A DNA stretch of 64,000 bases from Williamsia sp. 1138 (GTDB lineage Bacteria; Actinomycetota; Actinomycetes; Mycobacteriales; Mycobacteriaceae), in assembly GCF_002095435.2 (NCBI RefSeq), contig NZ_MJEJ02000054.1, positions 248,001 through 312,000 of the forward strand. The letters run 5' to 3'. Shown here piece after piece: positions 37,210 to 46,926 of the stretch. The notes under the pieces are model-generated. The model had not been told where the DNA came from, ran no database searches, and saw only the letters and a program-made list of their open reading frames with translations. The translations under genes were made by a program, and so were the position numbers. The stretch's first letter is position 1, and every line of letters begins with the position of its first letter.

Positions 37210-37575
37210 TCAGACCCCTAGCCAGGTGAGAACGTCTTTGGTGACCGGGTCGGTGATGTCGGAGTATTCCGGATGCTTCTTGAGGTAGGCCGCCACCAAT
37301 GGGCACACCCCTACGATCCGTTTCCCCTGTGCACGAACATCATCGAGGGCCTGCTTCACAAGGATGGTGGCCAGACCGCGGCCACCGAAGGCTTCATCGA
37401 CCTCTGTGTGGTAGAAAACGCGCTGACTCGACCCCGCCGCGGTCCGGTCTGCGTACTGGGTGAATCCGGCGACCTGGCCGTCCACCGAGACCGTGTACCG
37501 GCGCTCCGCCGGATCCGGCGCCACGGTGACCGCCGCACCGGTCTTGTCCGTCAATGCCTCACTGTTTTGCGTCAT
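37210..37575 (-). CDS. YjdJ-type GNAT N-acetyltransferase
   Basis: A 121-residue minimal GNAT fold of the YjdJ/Gcn5-related class. The acetyl-CoA pyrophosphate loop is GGRGLATILVKQALDDVRAQGKRIVGVCPLVAAYLKKHPEY. The VFYHTEVDEAF strand precedes it. The family is short and its acceptor substrates are unknown. It lies 38 bases downstream of the pirin gene on the same strand and may be co-transcribed. Confidence 0.88.
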   Translation of the reverse strand: MTQNSEALTDKTGAAVTVAPDPAERRYTVSVDGQVAGFTQYADRTAAGSSQRVFYHTEVDEAFGGRGLATILVKQALDDVRAQGKRIVGVCPLVAAYLKKHPEYSDITDPVTKDVLTWLGV

Positions 37576-37613
37576 GCCTGCTCAACCGCCTTCCTGTTTC
37601 CACTATTCCGGGC

Positions 37614-38588
37614 TCATGCGCGAGGTCCGGAGCGCGGCTTGATCCTGGTGTTCGGCAGAGTCGGTGCGGGCAGACGATCGACGTGACCCGTGTATCCGGC
37701 CACCTCACCAAAACGTTCCGAATGATCCTGCCATTGTTGCCGGTACGTCACGATCTCCTCGTGACTGCGTCCGACGAAGTTCCACCACATCACCAGCTCT
37801 TCTTCAAAAGGTTTGCCGCCCAGCAGAATCAGTCGCGCAGGACTGTCGTCTGAACTCTGCACGGTGAGCTGACCGTGGCCCACACCCACATATCCCATCA
37901 CTGTTCGGGCGACCTCGGAACCCTCGACGCTGACCGTTCCCTGATCGACGAGGATTCCGTATTCGAAATCGGCCTGCGCCGGGATGGTCAACGACGACCC
38001 GGCATCGAGGTCGATCTGCGCACCCACCAGAGGGGTGAACGTCGAGACCGGTGAGGTTCTGCCGAGCAACTCCCCGATGAACACACTCACGCGCCCGCCT
38101 TCGACCCAGAAGGGTTCCGGTACGAAATGCTCGAATCGACGCTCCGAGTCACGTGCGTCATCCGGCATCGCCACCCAGAGCTGCACGCCGTGCAAAATCG
38201 AGGTGTCGGCTGTCGACACCTCGGAATGGCAGATGCCGTGACCCGCTGTCATCAGATTGACCTCACCGGGCCGCACCATCGCGTGTTCGCCGAGGCTGTC
38301 GCGATGCTCGATCTCACCCTCGAAAAGCCAACTGACTGTTTGCAGGCCGGTATGCGGGTGCGGGGGTACGTCCATTCCACCGGTTTCACTGACATCTGCC
38401 GGTCCGTAGTGGTCTGCGAAGCACCACGCCCCGATCAGGGAACGGGCCCGCTGGGGCAGAGTGCGGTGGACCACCATCGCCCGCGGGCCACCCAGCGGAA
38501 CGTTTCGCGACGTCAGGATCTGCACCCTGTCCGGATCACCGGGAACAGGTAGACAATCGATTTCAGGACCATCCACAACATTGCTCAT
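37614..38588 (-). CDS. Pirin-family protein
   Basis: A 324-residue bicupin pirin. The N-terminal cupin carries the metal set HPHTGLQTVSWLFEGEIEHRDSLG and HGICHSE (three His and one Glu expected). Pirins include quercetin 2,3-dioxygenases and redox-sensitive regulators, and the function here is not known. The ATG at 38588 (MSNVVDGPE) is chosen because homology begins there and not at the longer frame. It is divergent from aqpZ across 212 bp in which I find no clear operator. Confidence 0.88.
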   Translation of the reverse strand: MSNVVDGPEIDCLPVPGDPDRVQILTSRNVPLGGPRAMVVHRTLPQRARSLIGAWCFADHYGPADVSETGGMDVPPHPHTGLQTVSWLFEGEIEHRDSLGEHAMVRPGEVNLMTAGHGICHSEVSTADTSILHGVQLWVAMPDDARDSERRFEHFVPEPFWVEGGRVSVFIGELLGRTSPVSTFTPLVGAQIDLDAGSSLTIPAQADFEYGILVDQGTVSVEGSEVARTVMGYVGVGHGQLTVQSSDDSPARLILLGGKPFEEELVMWWNFVGRSHEEIVTYRQQWQDHSERFGEVAGYTGHVDRLPAPTLPNTRIKPRSGPRA

Positions 38589-38800
38589 CGGTATGACACC
38601 GCAATCATCGGCACGATCGGCCACCTTTCTCGATCCGTGACATTTCAATTTGCAATCGGACGAACGAATCGGCGGTCACGGTGGTAATACTTTCGGCATG
38701 GCAACAGCGGATTCACCAGTGTTCATCATGAGCGCTGCACTGCTGCCATCACTCTATTCGGCGATACCCGGCACGTCCCATTGATGGAGGTATAACCCAC

Positions 38801-39583
38801 ATGTCCTCTCCGACCACCGTCCAGAAGCTGGCTGCGGAAGCGCTGGGCACGTTCTGGCTGGTTCTGGGCGGCTGCGGTACTGCCGTATTCGCCGCCAAGT
38901 CCATTGCCCAAGACGATGACACCGGAACGAGCTTCCAGGTGGGTGTCGGTTTCCTCGGTGTGTCGATCGCCTTCGGTCTCACCGTTCTGACCGGTGTCTA
39001 TGCACTCGGCCACATATCGGGCGGTCATTTCAATCCCGCGGTCACCGTCGGGGCCGCGCTGGCGAAACGCTTCGACTGGAAAGACGTACCGGGGTACATC
39101 GTGGTGCAGGTGATCGGCGGCCTGATCGCCGGCGTTGTCATTCTGGTCATCGCCAAAGGCAAAGACGGTTTCGAAGCCGAGGGCAACATGGCCGCGAACG
39201 GGTTCGGTGACCATTCTCCGTCCGGTTACACGCTCTTGGCTGCCCTGATAACCGAAGTCGTCCTCACGGCGATCTTCGTCATCGTGATCCTCGGCGCCAC
39301 CGACACCCGCGCACCGGCGGGCATCGCGGGCATCGCGATCGGCCTGACACTGACCCTGATCCATCTCATCAGCATTCCGATCACGAACACGTCGGTGAAC
39401 CCGGCCCGATCGACTGCCGTCGCATTCTTCAACGGGAACGGGGCCCCCGGTCAGCTCTGGTTGTTCTGGCTGGCGCCGATCCTCGGTGCGGTGATCGCCG
39501 GCATTCTCTATCCCCTGGTGTTCGCCAAGGGCGCCGGCGAGCCCGAGCTCGACCAGATCCCGAATCCGCCGGTTCCGACGTAG
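38801..39583 (+). CDS. aqpZ: Aquaporin Z
   Basis: A 260-residue MIP-family water channel. Both NPA boxes are present: [11 protein letters not shown] (about residue 73) and [10 protein letters not shown] (about residue 198). Arginine follows the second box, as needed for the selectivity filter. Six membrane helices are evident. The N-terminus [23 protein letters not shown] is typical of AqpZ. The ATG at 38801 follows GGAGGT at about 10 bases. It provides fast water flux across the inner membrane. It converges on copA 14 bases away. Confidence 0.95.
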   Translation: MSSPTTVQKLAAEALGTFWLVLGGCGTAVFAAKSIAQDDDTGTSFQVGVGFLGVSIAFGLTVLTGVYALGHISGGHFNPAVTVGAALAKRFDWKDVPGYIVVQVIGGLIAGVVILVIAKGKDGFEAEGNMAANGFGDHSPSGYTLLAALITEVVLTAIFVIVILGATDTRAPAGIAGIAIGLTLTLIHLISIPITNTSVNPARSTAVAFFNGNGAPGQLWLFWLAPILGAVIAGILYPLVFAKGAGEPELDQIPNPPVPT

Positions 39584-39597
39584 ACCGGCAAGCCCAC

Positions 39598-41829
39598 TCA
39601 CCGAAACCGGCGCAAGCGCAGACTGTTTCCGACGACGAACACCGACGACAGTGCCATCGCCGCACCGGCGATCATGGGACTGAGCAGTCCTGCGGCGGCC
39701 AACGGAATTGCCGCCACGTTGTAGCCGAAGGCCCAGAACAGATTGCCCTTGATGGTGCGTAGCGTGGCCCGGGACAGCCTGATGGCATCGCCCGCCGCGC
39801 GCAGGTCCCCGCGGACCAGGGTGATGTCACTTGCCTCGATGGCCGCATCGGTCCCGGTGCCCATCGCGAGTCCGAGATCGGCCTGGGCCAGTGCCGCAGC
39901 GTCATTGACCCCGTCGCCGACCATCGCGACTGTTCTGCCCTCTGCCTGCAGTCGTTTGACCACGTCGACCTTGTCGGCAGGCAGCACCTCCGCGATCACG
40001 GTCTCGATACCGACCCGCACCGCAACAGTTGTCGCCACCGTCTCGTGATCGCCGGTCAGGAGCACCGGCGTCAGGCCGAGTCCCTTGAGTTCGGCCACCG
40101 CCTGCTTCGACGTCGACTTCACCTCATCGGCCACCACCAGCACTCCGCGAATCCGCTTGTCCCAACCGATGACCACTGCTGTGTATCCCGCCGCACCGGC
40201 TTGTCCGAGTGCGGCCTCGAGCTCGGCCGGCAGCTCGAAACCGCTGTCCGTCAGCAGCTTCGGCCGTCCTACCAGCACCTCGACACCGCTGACCGTACCG
40301 CGCACCCCGAGACCCGCAGTGTTCGAGAAGTCGGTCACCGGGTGCAGAGCGCCAACGCGCTGCCGAGCCCCGTCGGCGACGGCCCGCGCGATCGGATGCT
40401 CTGACGCGTCCTCGACAGCTCCGGCCATCGCGACGACATGGTCGTGTTCCTCGCCGTCGGCCACGGTCACGTCCGTCAAGACCATCTGCCCGGTGGTGAC
40501 CGTTCCGGTCTTGTCGAGCACGATGGTGTCCACCTGCCGGGTCGACTCGAGCACCTCAGGCCCCTTGATGAGCACACCCATCGTCGCGCCGCGACCGGTG
40601 CCGACCATCAGCGCGGTCGGCGTGGCCAGACCCAGCGCACACGGGCAGGCGATGATCAGGACGGCGACCGCGGCGGTGAAAGCGTCGGTTGCCCCGTATC
40701 CGAGCAGGAGCCAGACCGCCAGAGTGCCGAGGGCAAGCGCGATGACGATCGGCACGAACACGCCCGAGATCCGGTCGGCGAGTCGCTGTACGCGCGCCTT
40801 ACCCGTCTGCGCCTGCTCCACCAATTGGGCCATCTGGGCGAGCTGGGTGTCGGCGCCGATTCGGCTCGCCCGCACGACAACCCGTCCACCGGCATTGACG
40901 GTCGCCCCGACCACGTTGTCGCCCGGGTTGACCTCGACCGGGATTGCCTCACCGGTCAGCATCGAGGCGTCGACCGCAGAGCTCCCGCTTTCGATCACGC
41001 CGTCGGTGGCGATGCGCTCACCCGGCCGCACGACGAACAGATCCCCGACCGCGAGTTGCTCGATGGGCACCAGCCTTTCGGCACCGCTGGTCAGGAGCGT
41101 CACATCCTTGGCGCCGAGTCCGAGCAAGGTGCGCAACGCCGCACCTGCCCGCCGCTTCGAACGCATCTCGAAGTAGCGGCCGGCGAGAATGAACGTGGTG
41201 ACACCCGCCGCCGCTTCCAGATAGATGTTCGCGGTTCCGTCGGTGCCGCCCATATCCATTGCGCCATGGGCGATCTGCGGATCCCCGGCGGATCCGAAGA
41301 AGAGAGCGTAGAGCGACCAGCCGAGTGCGGCAAAGGTACCGACCGAGACCAGGGTGTCCATGGTCGCGGCGCCGTGCCGGGCATTGATGGCGGCAGCACG
41401 ATGAAACTGCCAGCCGCCCCACACCACCACCGGCGCGGCAAGGGTCAGCGACAGCCATTGCCAGTTGTCGAATTGCAGCGCCGGGATCATCGCCATCGCG
41501 ATGACCGGCAGAGACAGCGCGGCGCTCACCACGGTGCGGTGCCGAAGGGACCGCAGTTCAACGTCTTTCGTGGTCTCATCGGGCGAATCTTCGTCAGCGG
41601 CTCTCGCCGGAGGCGTCGCCGAATAGCCGGCGGCCTCGACCGTGGCGATGAGCGCGGCGGTGTCGATCGGGTCGGCGTAACGGACGCTGGCCTTCTCGGT
41701 CGCGTAGTTGACCGTTGCATCGACCCCGTCGAGTTTGTTCAGTTTGCGTTCGATTCGGTTGGCGCAGGACGCGCACGTCATGCCACCGATCTCGAGATCT
41801 ATGTGCGCCTGTGGCGCCGCAGTGGCCAT
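39598..41829 (-). CDS. copA: Copper-exporting P1B-type ATPase
   Basis: A 743-residue copper-translocating ATPase. The N-terminal metal-binding domain has MTCASC. The actuator holds [10 protein letters not shown], and the membrane ion site is IIACPCALG. The phosphorylation site is DKTGTVT, the P1B-specific HP dipeptide is SEHPIARAV and the hinge is [10 protein letters not shown]. It pumps Cu(I) out of the cytoplasm. It is third in csoR-copZ-copA. Either GTG 41838 (overlapping the copZ stop) or ATG 41829 may start it; the ATG is used here. CsoR derepression by copper should control it. Confidence 0.95.
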   Translation of the reverse strand: MATAAPQAHIDLEIGGMTCASCANRIERKLNKLDGVDATVNYATEKASVRYADPIDTAALIATVEAAGYSATPPARAADEDSPDETTKDVELRSLRHRTVVSAALSLPVIAMAMIPALQFDNWQWLSLTLAAPVVVWGGWQFHRAAAINARHGAATMDTLVSVGTFAALGWSLYALFFGSAGDPQIAHGAMDMGGTDGTANIYLEAAAGVTTFILAGRYFEMRSKRRAGAALRTLLGLGAKDVTLLTSGAERLVPIEQLAVGDLFVVRPGERIATDGVIESGSSAVDASMLTGEAIPVEVNPGDNVVGATVNAGGRVVVRASRIGADTQLAQMAQLVEQAQTGKARVQRLADRISGVFVPIVIALALGTLAVWLLLGYGATDAFTAAVAVLIIACPCALGLATPTALMVGTGRGATMGVLIKGPEVLESTRQVDTIVLDKTGTVTTGQMVLTDVTVADGEEHDHVVAMAGAVEDASEHPIARAVADGARQRVGALHPVTDFSNTAGLGVRGTVSGVEVLVGRPKLLTDSGFELPAELEAALGQAGAAGYTAVVIGWDKRIRGVLVVADEVKSTSKQAVAELKGLGLTPVLLTGDHETVATTVAVRVGIETVIAEVLPADKVDVVKRLQAEGRTVAMVGDGVNDAAALAQADLGLAMGTGTDAAIEASDITLVRGDLRAAGDAIRLSRATLRTIKGNLFWAFGYNVAAIPLAAAGLLSPMIAGAAMALSSVFVVGNSLRLRRFR

Positions 41830-41834
41830 CACCC

Positions 41835-42038
41835 TCACGCCAACCGGTATCCGGCCTCGATGACCGCGGCCTCGATCTGTTCGCGTGCAACGGGTTCGGT
41901 GGCCTGAACGCTCAGACCACCGGATTCCAGGTCGACATCGACCCGATCGACCCCGGGCACCTCGCCGACCTCTTCGGTGACCGACGCGACGCAGTGTTGG
42001 CAGGTCATCCCCACCACCGTGTACGTGACTGCACTCAT
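41835..42038 (-). CDS. copZ: Copper chaperone CopZ
   Basis: A 67-residue heavy-metal-associated domain protein with the CxxC motif in [11 protein letters not shown] and the usual beta-alpha-beta-beta-alpha-beta length. It carries Cu(I) in the cytoplasm and hands it to CopA. It lies 16 bases downstream of csoR and overlaps the likely GTG of copA, so it belongs to the same operon. Confidence 0.93.
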   Translation of the reverse strand: MSAVTYTVVGMTCQHCVASVTEEVGEVPGVDRVDVDLESGGLSVQATEPVAREQIEAAVIEAGYRLA

Positions 42039-42054
42039 CTCGCGTTCTCCCCTT

Positions 42055-42369
42055 CTATGAACGGACCAACCGGGCTATCGCCTCGGTGGCCTCTTTGACC
42101 TTCGCCTGACCGGCCTCGTCACTCTCGCGGGCCGCGTCGATCACGCAGTGGGACATGTGCTCCTCGAGGAGCCCCAGACTGACAGCTTGGAGCGCCTTCG
42201 TCATCGCGGACACCTGGGTCAGGATGTCGATGCAATATTTCTCTTCTTCGACCATCTTCTGGAGCCCTCGGGCCTGCCCCTCGATCCGGCGCAACCGCTT
42301 GAGGTAGTCCTCCTTGCGGTGGATATAGCCGTGGTGGTGCTGCTCGTGTTCCTGCTGTTCGTCGGCCAT
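42055..42369 (-). CDS. csoR: Copper-sensing repressor CsoR
   Basis: A 104-residue all-helical DUF156 repressor. The copper ligands of CsoR are present in the expected order: Cys in EKYCIDIL, His and Cys in EEHMSHCV. The N-terminus has a His-rich stretch (EQHHHGYIHRKEDY). The ATG at 42369 is chosen because GAGGAG lies seven bases upstream. Copper binding releases it from DNA. A G/C-tract operator is located 33 bases upstream (42402-42418), so the csoR-copZ-copA operon is autoregulated. Confidence 0.94.
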   Translation of the reverse strand: MADEQQEHEQHHHGYIHRKEDYLKRLRRIEGQARGLQKMVEEEKYCIDILTQVSAMTKALQAVSLGLLEEHMSHCVIDAARESDEAGQAKVKEATEAIARLVRS

Positions 42370-42401
42370 GATCACTCCTCGTTCGGCGCCTGACAGCTAC
42401 C

Positions 42402-42418
42402 ATACCCCCCTAGGGTAT
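42402..42418. promoter_or_regulatory. CsoR operator
   Basis: ATACCCCCCTAGGGTAT is a GC-tract pseudo-palindrome flanked by ATA/TAT, the form typical of CsoR boxes. It lies just upstream of csoR in its promoter region. Confidence 0.75.
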
Positions 42419-42464
42419 TAGATGCCACCGGCGATCGTGAGTTCCACATCCGGACGCGACAGGA

Positions 42465-42493
42465 CCCGCCGAGGGCACAATGCCCTCGACGGG
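42465..42493 (-). terminator. Hairpin downstream of the Cys/His-rich hypothetical gene
   Basis: CCCGCCGAGGGCA and TGCCCTCGACGGG form a 12-of-13-bp stem with a three-base loop, 35 bases past the stop of the gene at 42528. There is no T-run, so termination is only probable. Confidence 0.4.
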
Positions 42494-42527
42494 CTGCCAC
42501 GGGGATGGATCCGGGGGCGATCCGGGG

Positions 42528-43244
42528 CTAGATGTTCTCGTCGCGGTGACGGATTGCCCTGGCCAGCTCGGCCAGGGCTTCCGCGACGGCAAGTAGCGCC
42601 TCGTCGACGGTGGGTACGGCATCAGGAGTCTTGTTTGCGGCCCGGCGCGTCCGCGCCCTCCCGGACGCACCCGGCGGGGGACTCTGCGGCGTCTCATCGT
42701 CGGATGATTGCTGCGAGTCGTCGAGGTGCCTCGATCGACGTCCGGTGCCCACCTGTTCATCCGCGGACTCGGAAGCAGCCTCGGGAACGGACGGCCGGGA
42801 TTGTGCAGTGGCGCGTCGCCGGGGCGGCGCGGGTGCTTCGGGCTCGCGAGCGGTCACCACTGAACTGCCCCGGCTAGAGCCGTTGCGACCGACGACGGTC
42901 TCCGGTTCGTAGTGGGTACCGAACGTGAGGGTCGACGACGTGGGAACGAACCTGTGGGGTCCGCCGTGGTCGGCGAAGAGGGCACATCCGGAGTCGGCAC
43001 CGTCCGTACCGGGACACGGGGACAGCTCGATCAACCGGTGGCCCGAGACCTCGTCGACCCACTGCAGCCACAGCCTGCGACCGGTCACCGGCGTGGCGCC
43101 GGCGTCACTTCCGTGGAGCCCGGGGTGACCTGATTCCAACCGGCACCGCTGAACCCACCCGTTGTCGGGGGCGTCGCCGAAGGCTGCATGCGTGTCGGCG
43201 GCAGCAATTACCGTTGACCAACACGCATCGAATTCGCCCACCAC
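42528..43244 (-). CDS. Hypothetical protein with repeated Cys-x-Gly-His-x-Gly-x-His motif
   Basis: A 238-residue protein I do not recognise as a named family. The N-terminal half contains two related motifs, CRLESGHPGLH (about residue 34) and CALFADHGGPHRF (about residue 87). Both look like small zinc-binding elements seen in actinobacterial proteins of unknown role. Residues 125-200 are a low-complexity Pro/Ser/Arg-rich linker. The C-terminus (about 208-238) is an amphipathic helix (VDEALLAVAEALAELARAIRH). No membrane segment is seen. It has no obvious operon partner. Confidence 0.7.
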   Translation of the reverse strand: MVGEFDACWSTVIAAADTHAAFGDAPDNGWVQRCRLESGHPGLHGSDAGATPVTGRRLWLQWVDEVSGHRLIELSPCPGTDGADSGCALFADHGGPHRFVPTSSTLTFGTHYEPETVVGRNGSSRGSSVVTAREPEAPAPPRRRATAQSRPSVPEAASESADEQVGTGRRSRHLDDSQQSSDDETPQSPPPGASGRARTRRAANKTPDAVPTVDEALLAVAEALAELARAIRHRDENI

Positions 43245-43304
43245 GGGTACATCTTGTCCTCAAGTGGCTCCAGTGGCGAGTCGACACACGAGTGAGGAGT
43301 ACTG

Positions 43305-43664
43305 ATGATCGGTTTCGTGAATGCAATTGCACTTGACGGTCCGAATCCGGTGGAGTTGGCCCGGTTCTACCAGCACCTGCTCGGCGGAGAACTCGACACC
43401 AGCGATTCCGACTGGGTCGAACTCGACTGCGGTCTGGGCAAGGCGAAACTGACATTCCAACCCTCCACCAGTTACGTGCCGCCGGAGTTCCCCGACCCGA
43501 ACGGTAGCCAGCAGTTCCATCTCGACATCCAGGTCTCCGACTTCGAGACCGCCGAACCCCAGGTTCTCGAACTCGGTGCGACCAAGGTCGACGGTCAGGA
43601 GCACGAGGGCTTCCGCGTCTATCTCGATCCGGTCGGCCATCCTTTCTGCCTGGTGCTGAACTGA
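43305..43664 (+). CDS. VOC-superfamily (glyoxalase-like) protein
   Basis: A 119-residue vicinal oxygen chelate protein. The N-terminal ALDGPNPVELARFYQHLLGGEL is typical, the central FHLDIQVSD strand provides a candidate metal His, and the C-terminal RVYLDPVGHPFCLVL supplies a second. Many small VOC proteins of this type bind antibiotics or act as unknown lyases or dioxygenases. It stands 51 bases upstream of an HxlR gene on the same strand and may share its promoter. Confidence 0.85.
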   Translation: MIGFVNAIALDGPNPVELARFYQHLLGGELDTSDSDWVELDCGLGKAKLTFQPSTSYVPPEFPDPNGSQQFHLDIQVSDFETAEPQVLELGATKVDGQEHEGFRVYLDPVGHPFCLVLN

Positions 43665-43715
43665 CTGTTCTTCTGACTGCTGTCACCCCTAGCCAGGGCG
43701 GGTACCATCGACGTC

Positions 43716-44192
43716 ATGGCTGCAGTACTCGACGACAAGCTGGCTGATCTGGACCGCTGGGTTCCTGGGAATCGGTGCTCCATCGTGCGCGCCCTCGACG
43801 TCGTCGGCACCAAGACCGCGATGCTGATCATGCGCGAATCGATGTACGGCACCACCCGCTTCGACGGCTTCGCGCGGCGGGTGGGGGTCAGCGACGCGGT
43901 CGCCGCCGCGAGGCTCAAAGCCCTCGTCGCCGAGGGTCTGCTGGAGAAGGCGCCCTACCAGGAACCCGGCCAGCGGACCCGTTTCGAGTACCGGCTCACC
44001 GAGAAGGGCGCCGACCTCGTTCCGGTCCTGTTCGGGTTGATGCAGTGGGGCGACAAGTACTGCCAGCCCAAGGGCAAGCCACTCGAGATGGTCTCCGACA
44101 AGACCGGCGCACCGGTGCACGTGACGGTGTCCACCCCGGACGGCGTCGAGGTGCCGCTCGACGAGCTACGGATATCACTGGTCAAACGCTGA
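43716..44192 (+). CDS. HxlR-family transcriptional regulator
   Basis: A 158-residue winged-helix regulator. The HxlR signature runs from CSIVRALDVVGTKTAMLIMRESMYGTTRFDGFARRVGVSDAVAAARL (about residues 20-66), ending in an EYRLTEKGADL wing. The C-terminal extension after residue 100 is longer than minimal HxlR proteins (about 110-120) and carries a DKTGAPV segment. HxlR proteins respond to aldehydes, quinones or redox state. It sits 18 bases before nadB and could regulate or share transcription with it. Confidence 0.87.
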   Translation: MAAVLDDKLADLDRWVPGNRCSIVRALDVVGTKTAMLIMRESMYGTTRFDGFARRVGVSDAVAAARLKALVAEGLLEKAPYQEPGQRTRFEYRLTEKGADLVPVLFGLMQWGDKYCQPKGKPLEMVSDKTGAPVHVTVSTPDGVEVPLDELRISLVKR

Positions 44193-44210
44193 CCGATAGA
44201 CTTTCCACCC

Positions 44211-45731
44211 ATGGTTGCCGACGCTGCGTTGCGTGCTGATCTCGTGGTGGTCGGTGCCGGCGTCGCCGGTCTCACCGCTGCGGTCACAGCCGCTGAGGCA
44301 GGCCTGTCCGTGATCGTCCTCAACAAAGGGCGCGGCTGGCGCCCCGATGACCTCGACCCCGGGACAGCGACGTACTTCGCCCAAGGCGGTATCGCCGTCG
44401 TCGAGCCCTACAACGACGAGGACTCGGTGGCGCTGCACGCCCGCGACACCGTGGTCGCCGGCGCCGGATTGACCGACGAGGTCGCCACCGCGTCGATCCT
44501 CGGCGACGGTTTCGCAGCGGTCTCGGCCCTCGTCGACTGGGGGGCACAGTTCGACCGGGGCCCCGACGGCCGGTTCCTGCGCACCAGGGAAGGCGGACAC
44601 AGCGTCCGGCGCGTCATCCACGCAGGAGGAGATGCCACCGGAGCGCAGGTGCAACGCTCACTCGCCACCCGCGCCCTCTCCCATTCGCAGATCCGGGTCA
44701 TCGATGAGTCGCATGCCCAGCAGGTGGTGCTGTCCACAGGCGGTGACGCAGTGGGCCTGCGTATCGGGTCGGGCGACGGTCATACCGCCGAAGTGTTCGC
44801 TCCCACCGTCGTTCTCGCCACCGGCGGCGCCGGCCACATGTACCGCGCCACCACCAATCCTCTCGGTTCGACCGGGGACGGCATCGCTCTGGCGCACGCG
44901 GCCGGGGCAGCAGTGGCCGACATGGAATTCATCCAGTTCCACCCCACGATGCTCTATCGCCCCGGCGTCCGAGGCCGTCGCACCCTGATCACCGAAGCCC
45001 TCCGCGGAGAAGGGGCGAACCTCGTTGACGTCGAAGGTAATTCGGTGACCGAAGGCGTCCATCCTCTCGGCGACCTCGCACCGCGTGACGTGGTCGCGAA
45101 CGCGGTGACCGCAGCGATGGCCAGGACGGGTGCCGAACACGTCTACCTCGACGCGCGCCACATCAGCGACTTTGCCCGCCGTTTCCCCACCGTGACCGCA
45201 GGGGTCGAGGTGATCGGCATCGATCCGGCCACCGACCTCATACCCGTGGTACCCGGCGCCCACTACCTGTGCGGCGGAATCGTCACAGACACCTCGGGAG
45301 CCACCTCGGTTCCCGGACTGTACGCCGCGGGCGAGGTGGCCCGTACCGGACTGCACGGCGCAAACCGTCTGGCGTCCAACAGTTTACTCGAAGGCTTGGT
45401 CATGGGACGACGCGTGGCCGGCGCCGCGATCGGACGGACCGGCCGGCAGGCCGGACCGCGCGATGCACCCACGACAGCCGCCGAACACCCCATCGCACCG
45501 CGTGGTGAACTGCAGAATCAGATGTCCGACCGGGCTGCGCTCAGCCGTGACCACGCCGGGCTCAGCACCTTGGCCGAGCAACTGCAGTCAGCGCCCCGGC
45601 GTACACCGGTCACCGCCACCGACCACGAGGACGCCGCACTCACCGTCACAGCAATGCTCGTGGTGAATGCGGCGTTGGCGCGCAAGCGATCCCGGGGTTG
45701 TCATCACCGTACAGATGAGCCGGGCGCCTAG
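44211..45731 (+). CDS. nadB: L-aspartate oxidase
   Basis: A 506-residue FAD enzyme of the succinate dehydrogenase fold that oxidises aspartate to iminoaspartate, the first step of de novo NAD synthesis. Motifs include LVVVGAGVAGLTAAVTAAEAG, YFAQGGIAVV, EFIQFHPTMLY and GEVARTGLHGANRLASNSLLEGLVMG. The C-terminal helical part ends in ALARKRSRGCHHRTDEP, so the protein looks complete. The usual partners nadA and nadC are not adjacent. An HxlR gene lies directly upstream. The 3' end overlaps the convergent TDT transporter by four bases. Confidence 0.92.
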   Translation: MVADAALRADLVVVGAGVAGLTAAVTAAEAGLSVIVLNKGRGWRPDDLDPGTATYFAQGGIAVVEPYNDEDSVALHARDTVVAGAGLTDEVATASILGDGFAAVSALVDWGAQFDRGPDGRFLRTREGGHSVRRVIHAGGDATGAQVQRSLATRALSHSQIRVIDESHAQQVVLSTGGDAVGLRIGSGDGHTAEVFAPTVVLATGGAGHMYRATTNPLGSTGDGIALAHAAGAAVADMEFIQFHPTMLYRPGVRGRRTLITEALRGEGANLVDVEGNSVTEGVHPLGDLAPRDVVANAVTAAMARTGAEHVYLDARHISDFARRFPTVTAGVEVIGIDPATDLIPVVPGAHYLCGGIVTDTSGATSVPGLYAAGEVARTGLHGANRLASNSLLEGLVMGRRVAGAAIGRTGRQAGPRDAPTTAAEHPIAPRGELQNQMSDRAALSRDHAGLSTLAEQLQSAPRRTPVTATDHEDAALTVTAMLVVNAALARKRSRGCHHRTDEPGA

Positions 45732-46843
45732 ACAGACACTGCGTGCGCGTCGGTGCCGGTCTTCCGTTCGAGCGCGGGTGTTGCAGTGCCGGTACGCAAT
45801 CGGACGACCGGCACCGTCATCTTCAGCGTCTGTCCGAGAACCATCTTGGCACTCCGAGCGGCGACGATCAGCCAGGCGAGGATCAGCAGTACATACAGCG
45901 CCCCCGCGACGATGAGCAACAACGCGGAGTCGGTGGCGAACGCGAGAGCTGCAGAACCGGTGACGCAGGTGCCGATCGGGAAGGTGAAGCTCCACCAGGC
46001 AGGGGTGAAGCTCATCCCGCGGCGCACGTTGTGCACCGTGATGGACACCGCCAATACGAAGATGAAGAGTCCGAAACCGGACATCACCAGTCCGTAGCCG
46101 ATCCCGAGGATGTGGAGTCCGGCTGCTATCGACGCGTGCTCGGATTGGAACACCAGTGCCGAGACGTTACCCAAAAGCACTGCGGCGGCGATCGATTGGC
46201 CGATCATACCGAGCATGATCCAGACCGTCGGGGCCACGTCGATCGAGGGCAGACCCCGATGGACCAGGCGCGAGTACACCATTGCGATGGTCAGGAGCCC
46301 GACGATCAGACTCAGGCCGAACATGCCGTAGCAGGCGGCCAGGACGCCGAGCCGCAGTTGGCCCGCCGGGATGTGCTGGATCAGCAGCGATCCGGTGGCC
46401 GCCGAGACCATCGGCGGGACGACCGGCATGAGCCAGCTCGGCATCGCACCCGACTGCGCACTCTGCGTCCCGGTGATCATCCGAAACGGGATCCACACCG
46501 CGGTGAAGAGTCCGGCCGTGGTGCCGGCCAGCCAGAGCAGCCCACCGACCCACACCGCGACATGGTTGCCGAGGAACTGCGGACCGAGCTCGATGGTTCC
46601 GGCTCCGACGGTCAGCAGCGCCATGGCGGGCGCTCCGTAGAAATGGGCCATGCTCGGATCGTCGGCGTGCTCTGCCGGGCGTCCCCGCAGGAACAGGATG
46701 GTCGCGATCACGAGCCCCACCGACGCGAGCAGCCAGAAGCCGGTGGTAACCGTGGACAGACCCGGGAAGTCAGAGTGCAGGGCCACCCCTGAGGTGGCCA
46801 CGATTCCCGTGCCCATGATTGCGGCAAACCAGTTCGGCGTCAT
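45728..46843 (-). CDS. TDT/SLAC1-family transporter (TehA-like)
   Basis: A 371-residue membrane protein with ten hydrophobic segments, starting PNWFAAIMGTGIVATSGVAL, the signature first helix of tellurite-resistance/dicarboxylate transporters. The family includes TehA, the malate transporter Mae1 and sulfite exporters. It is divergent from a LysR gene across 83 bp, a common arrangement for sulfite or organic-anion efflux. The substrate is not predictable. It overlaps the nadB stop by four bases on the opposite strand. Confidence 0.86.
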   Translation of the reverse strand: MTPNWFAAIMGTGIVATSGVALHSDFPGLSTVTTGFWLLASVGLVIATILFLRGRPAEHADDPSMAHFYGAPAMALLTVGAGTIELGPQFLGNHVAVWVGGLLWLAGTTAGLFTAVWIPFRMITGTQSAQSGAMPSWLMPVVPPMVSAATGSLLIQHIPAGQLRLGVLAACYGMFGLSLIVGLLTIAMVYSRLVHRGLPSIDVAPTVWIMLGMIGQSIAAAVLLGNVSALVFQSEHASIAAGLHILGIGYGLVMSGFGLFIFVLAVSITVHNVRRGMSFTPAWWSFTFPIGTCVTGSAALAFATDSALLLIVAGALYVLLILAWLIVAARSAKMVLGQTLKMTVPVVRLRTGTATPALERKTGTDAHAVSV

Positions 46844-46926
46844 GCATCAATCGTGTGGCTCCGGCGTTGTTGCCGGTAGAAGGCTCGTCCTTGTCATGTC
46901 ACAAGTTCAGCTTGTACCCTGCGCTG

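Noticed and set aside
40438-41907. 489-codon open frame antisense to copA
   Set aside because: It is an antisense shadow of CopA, with Arg/His/Gly-rich composition and no motif.
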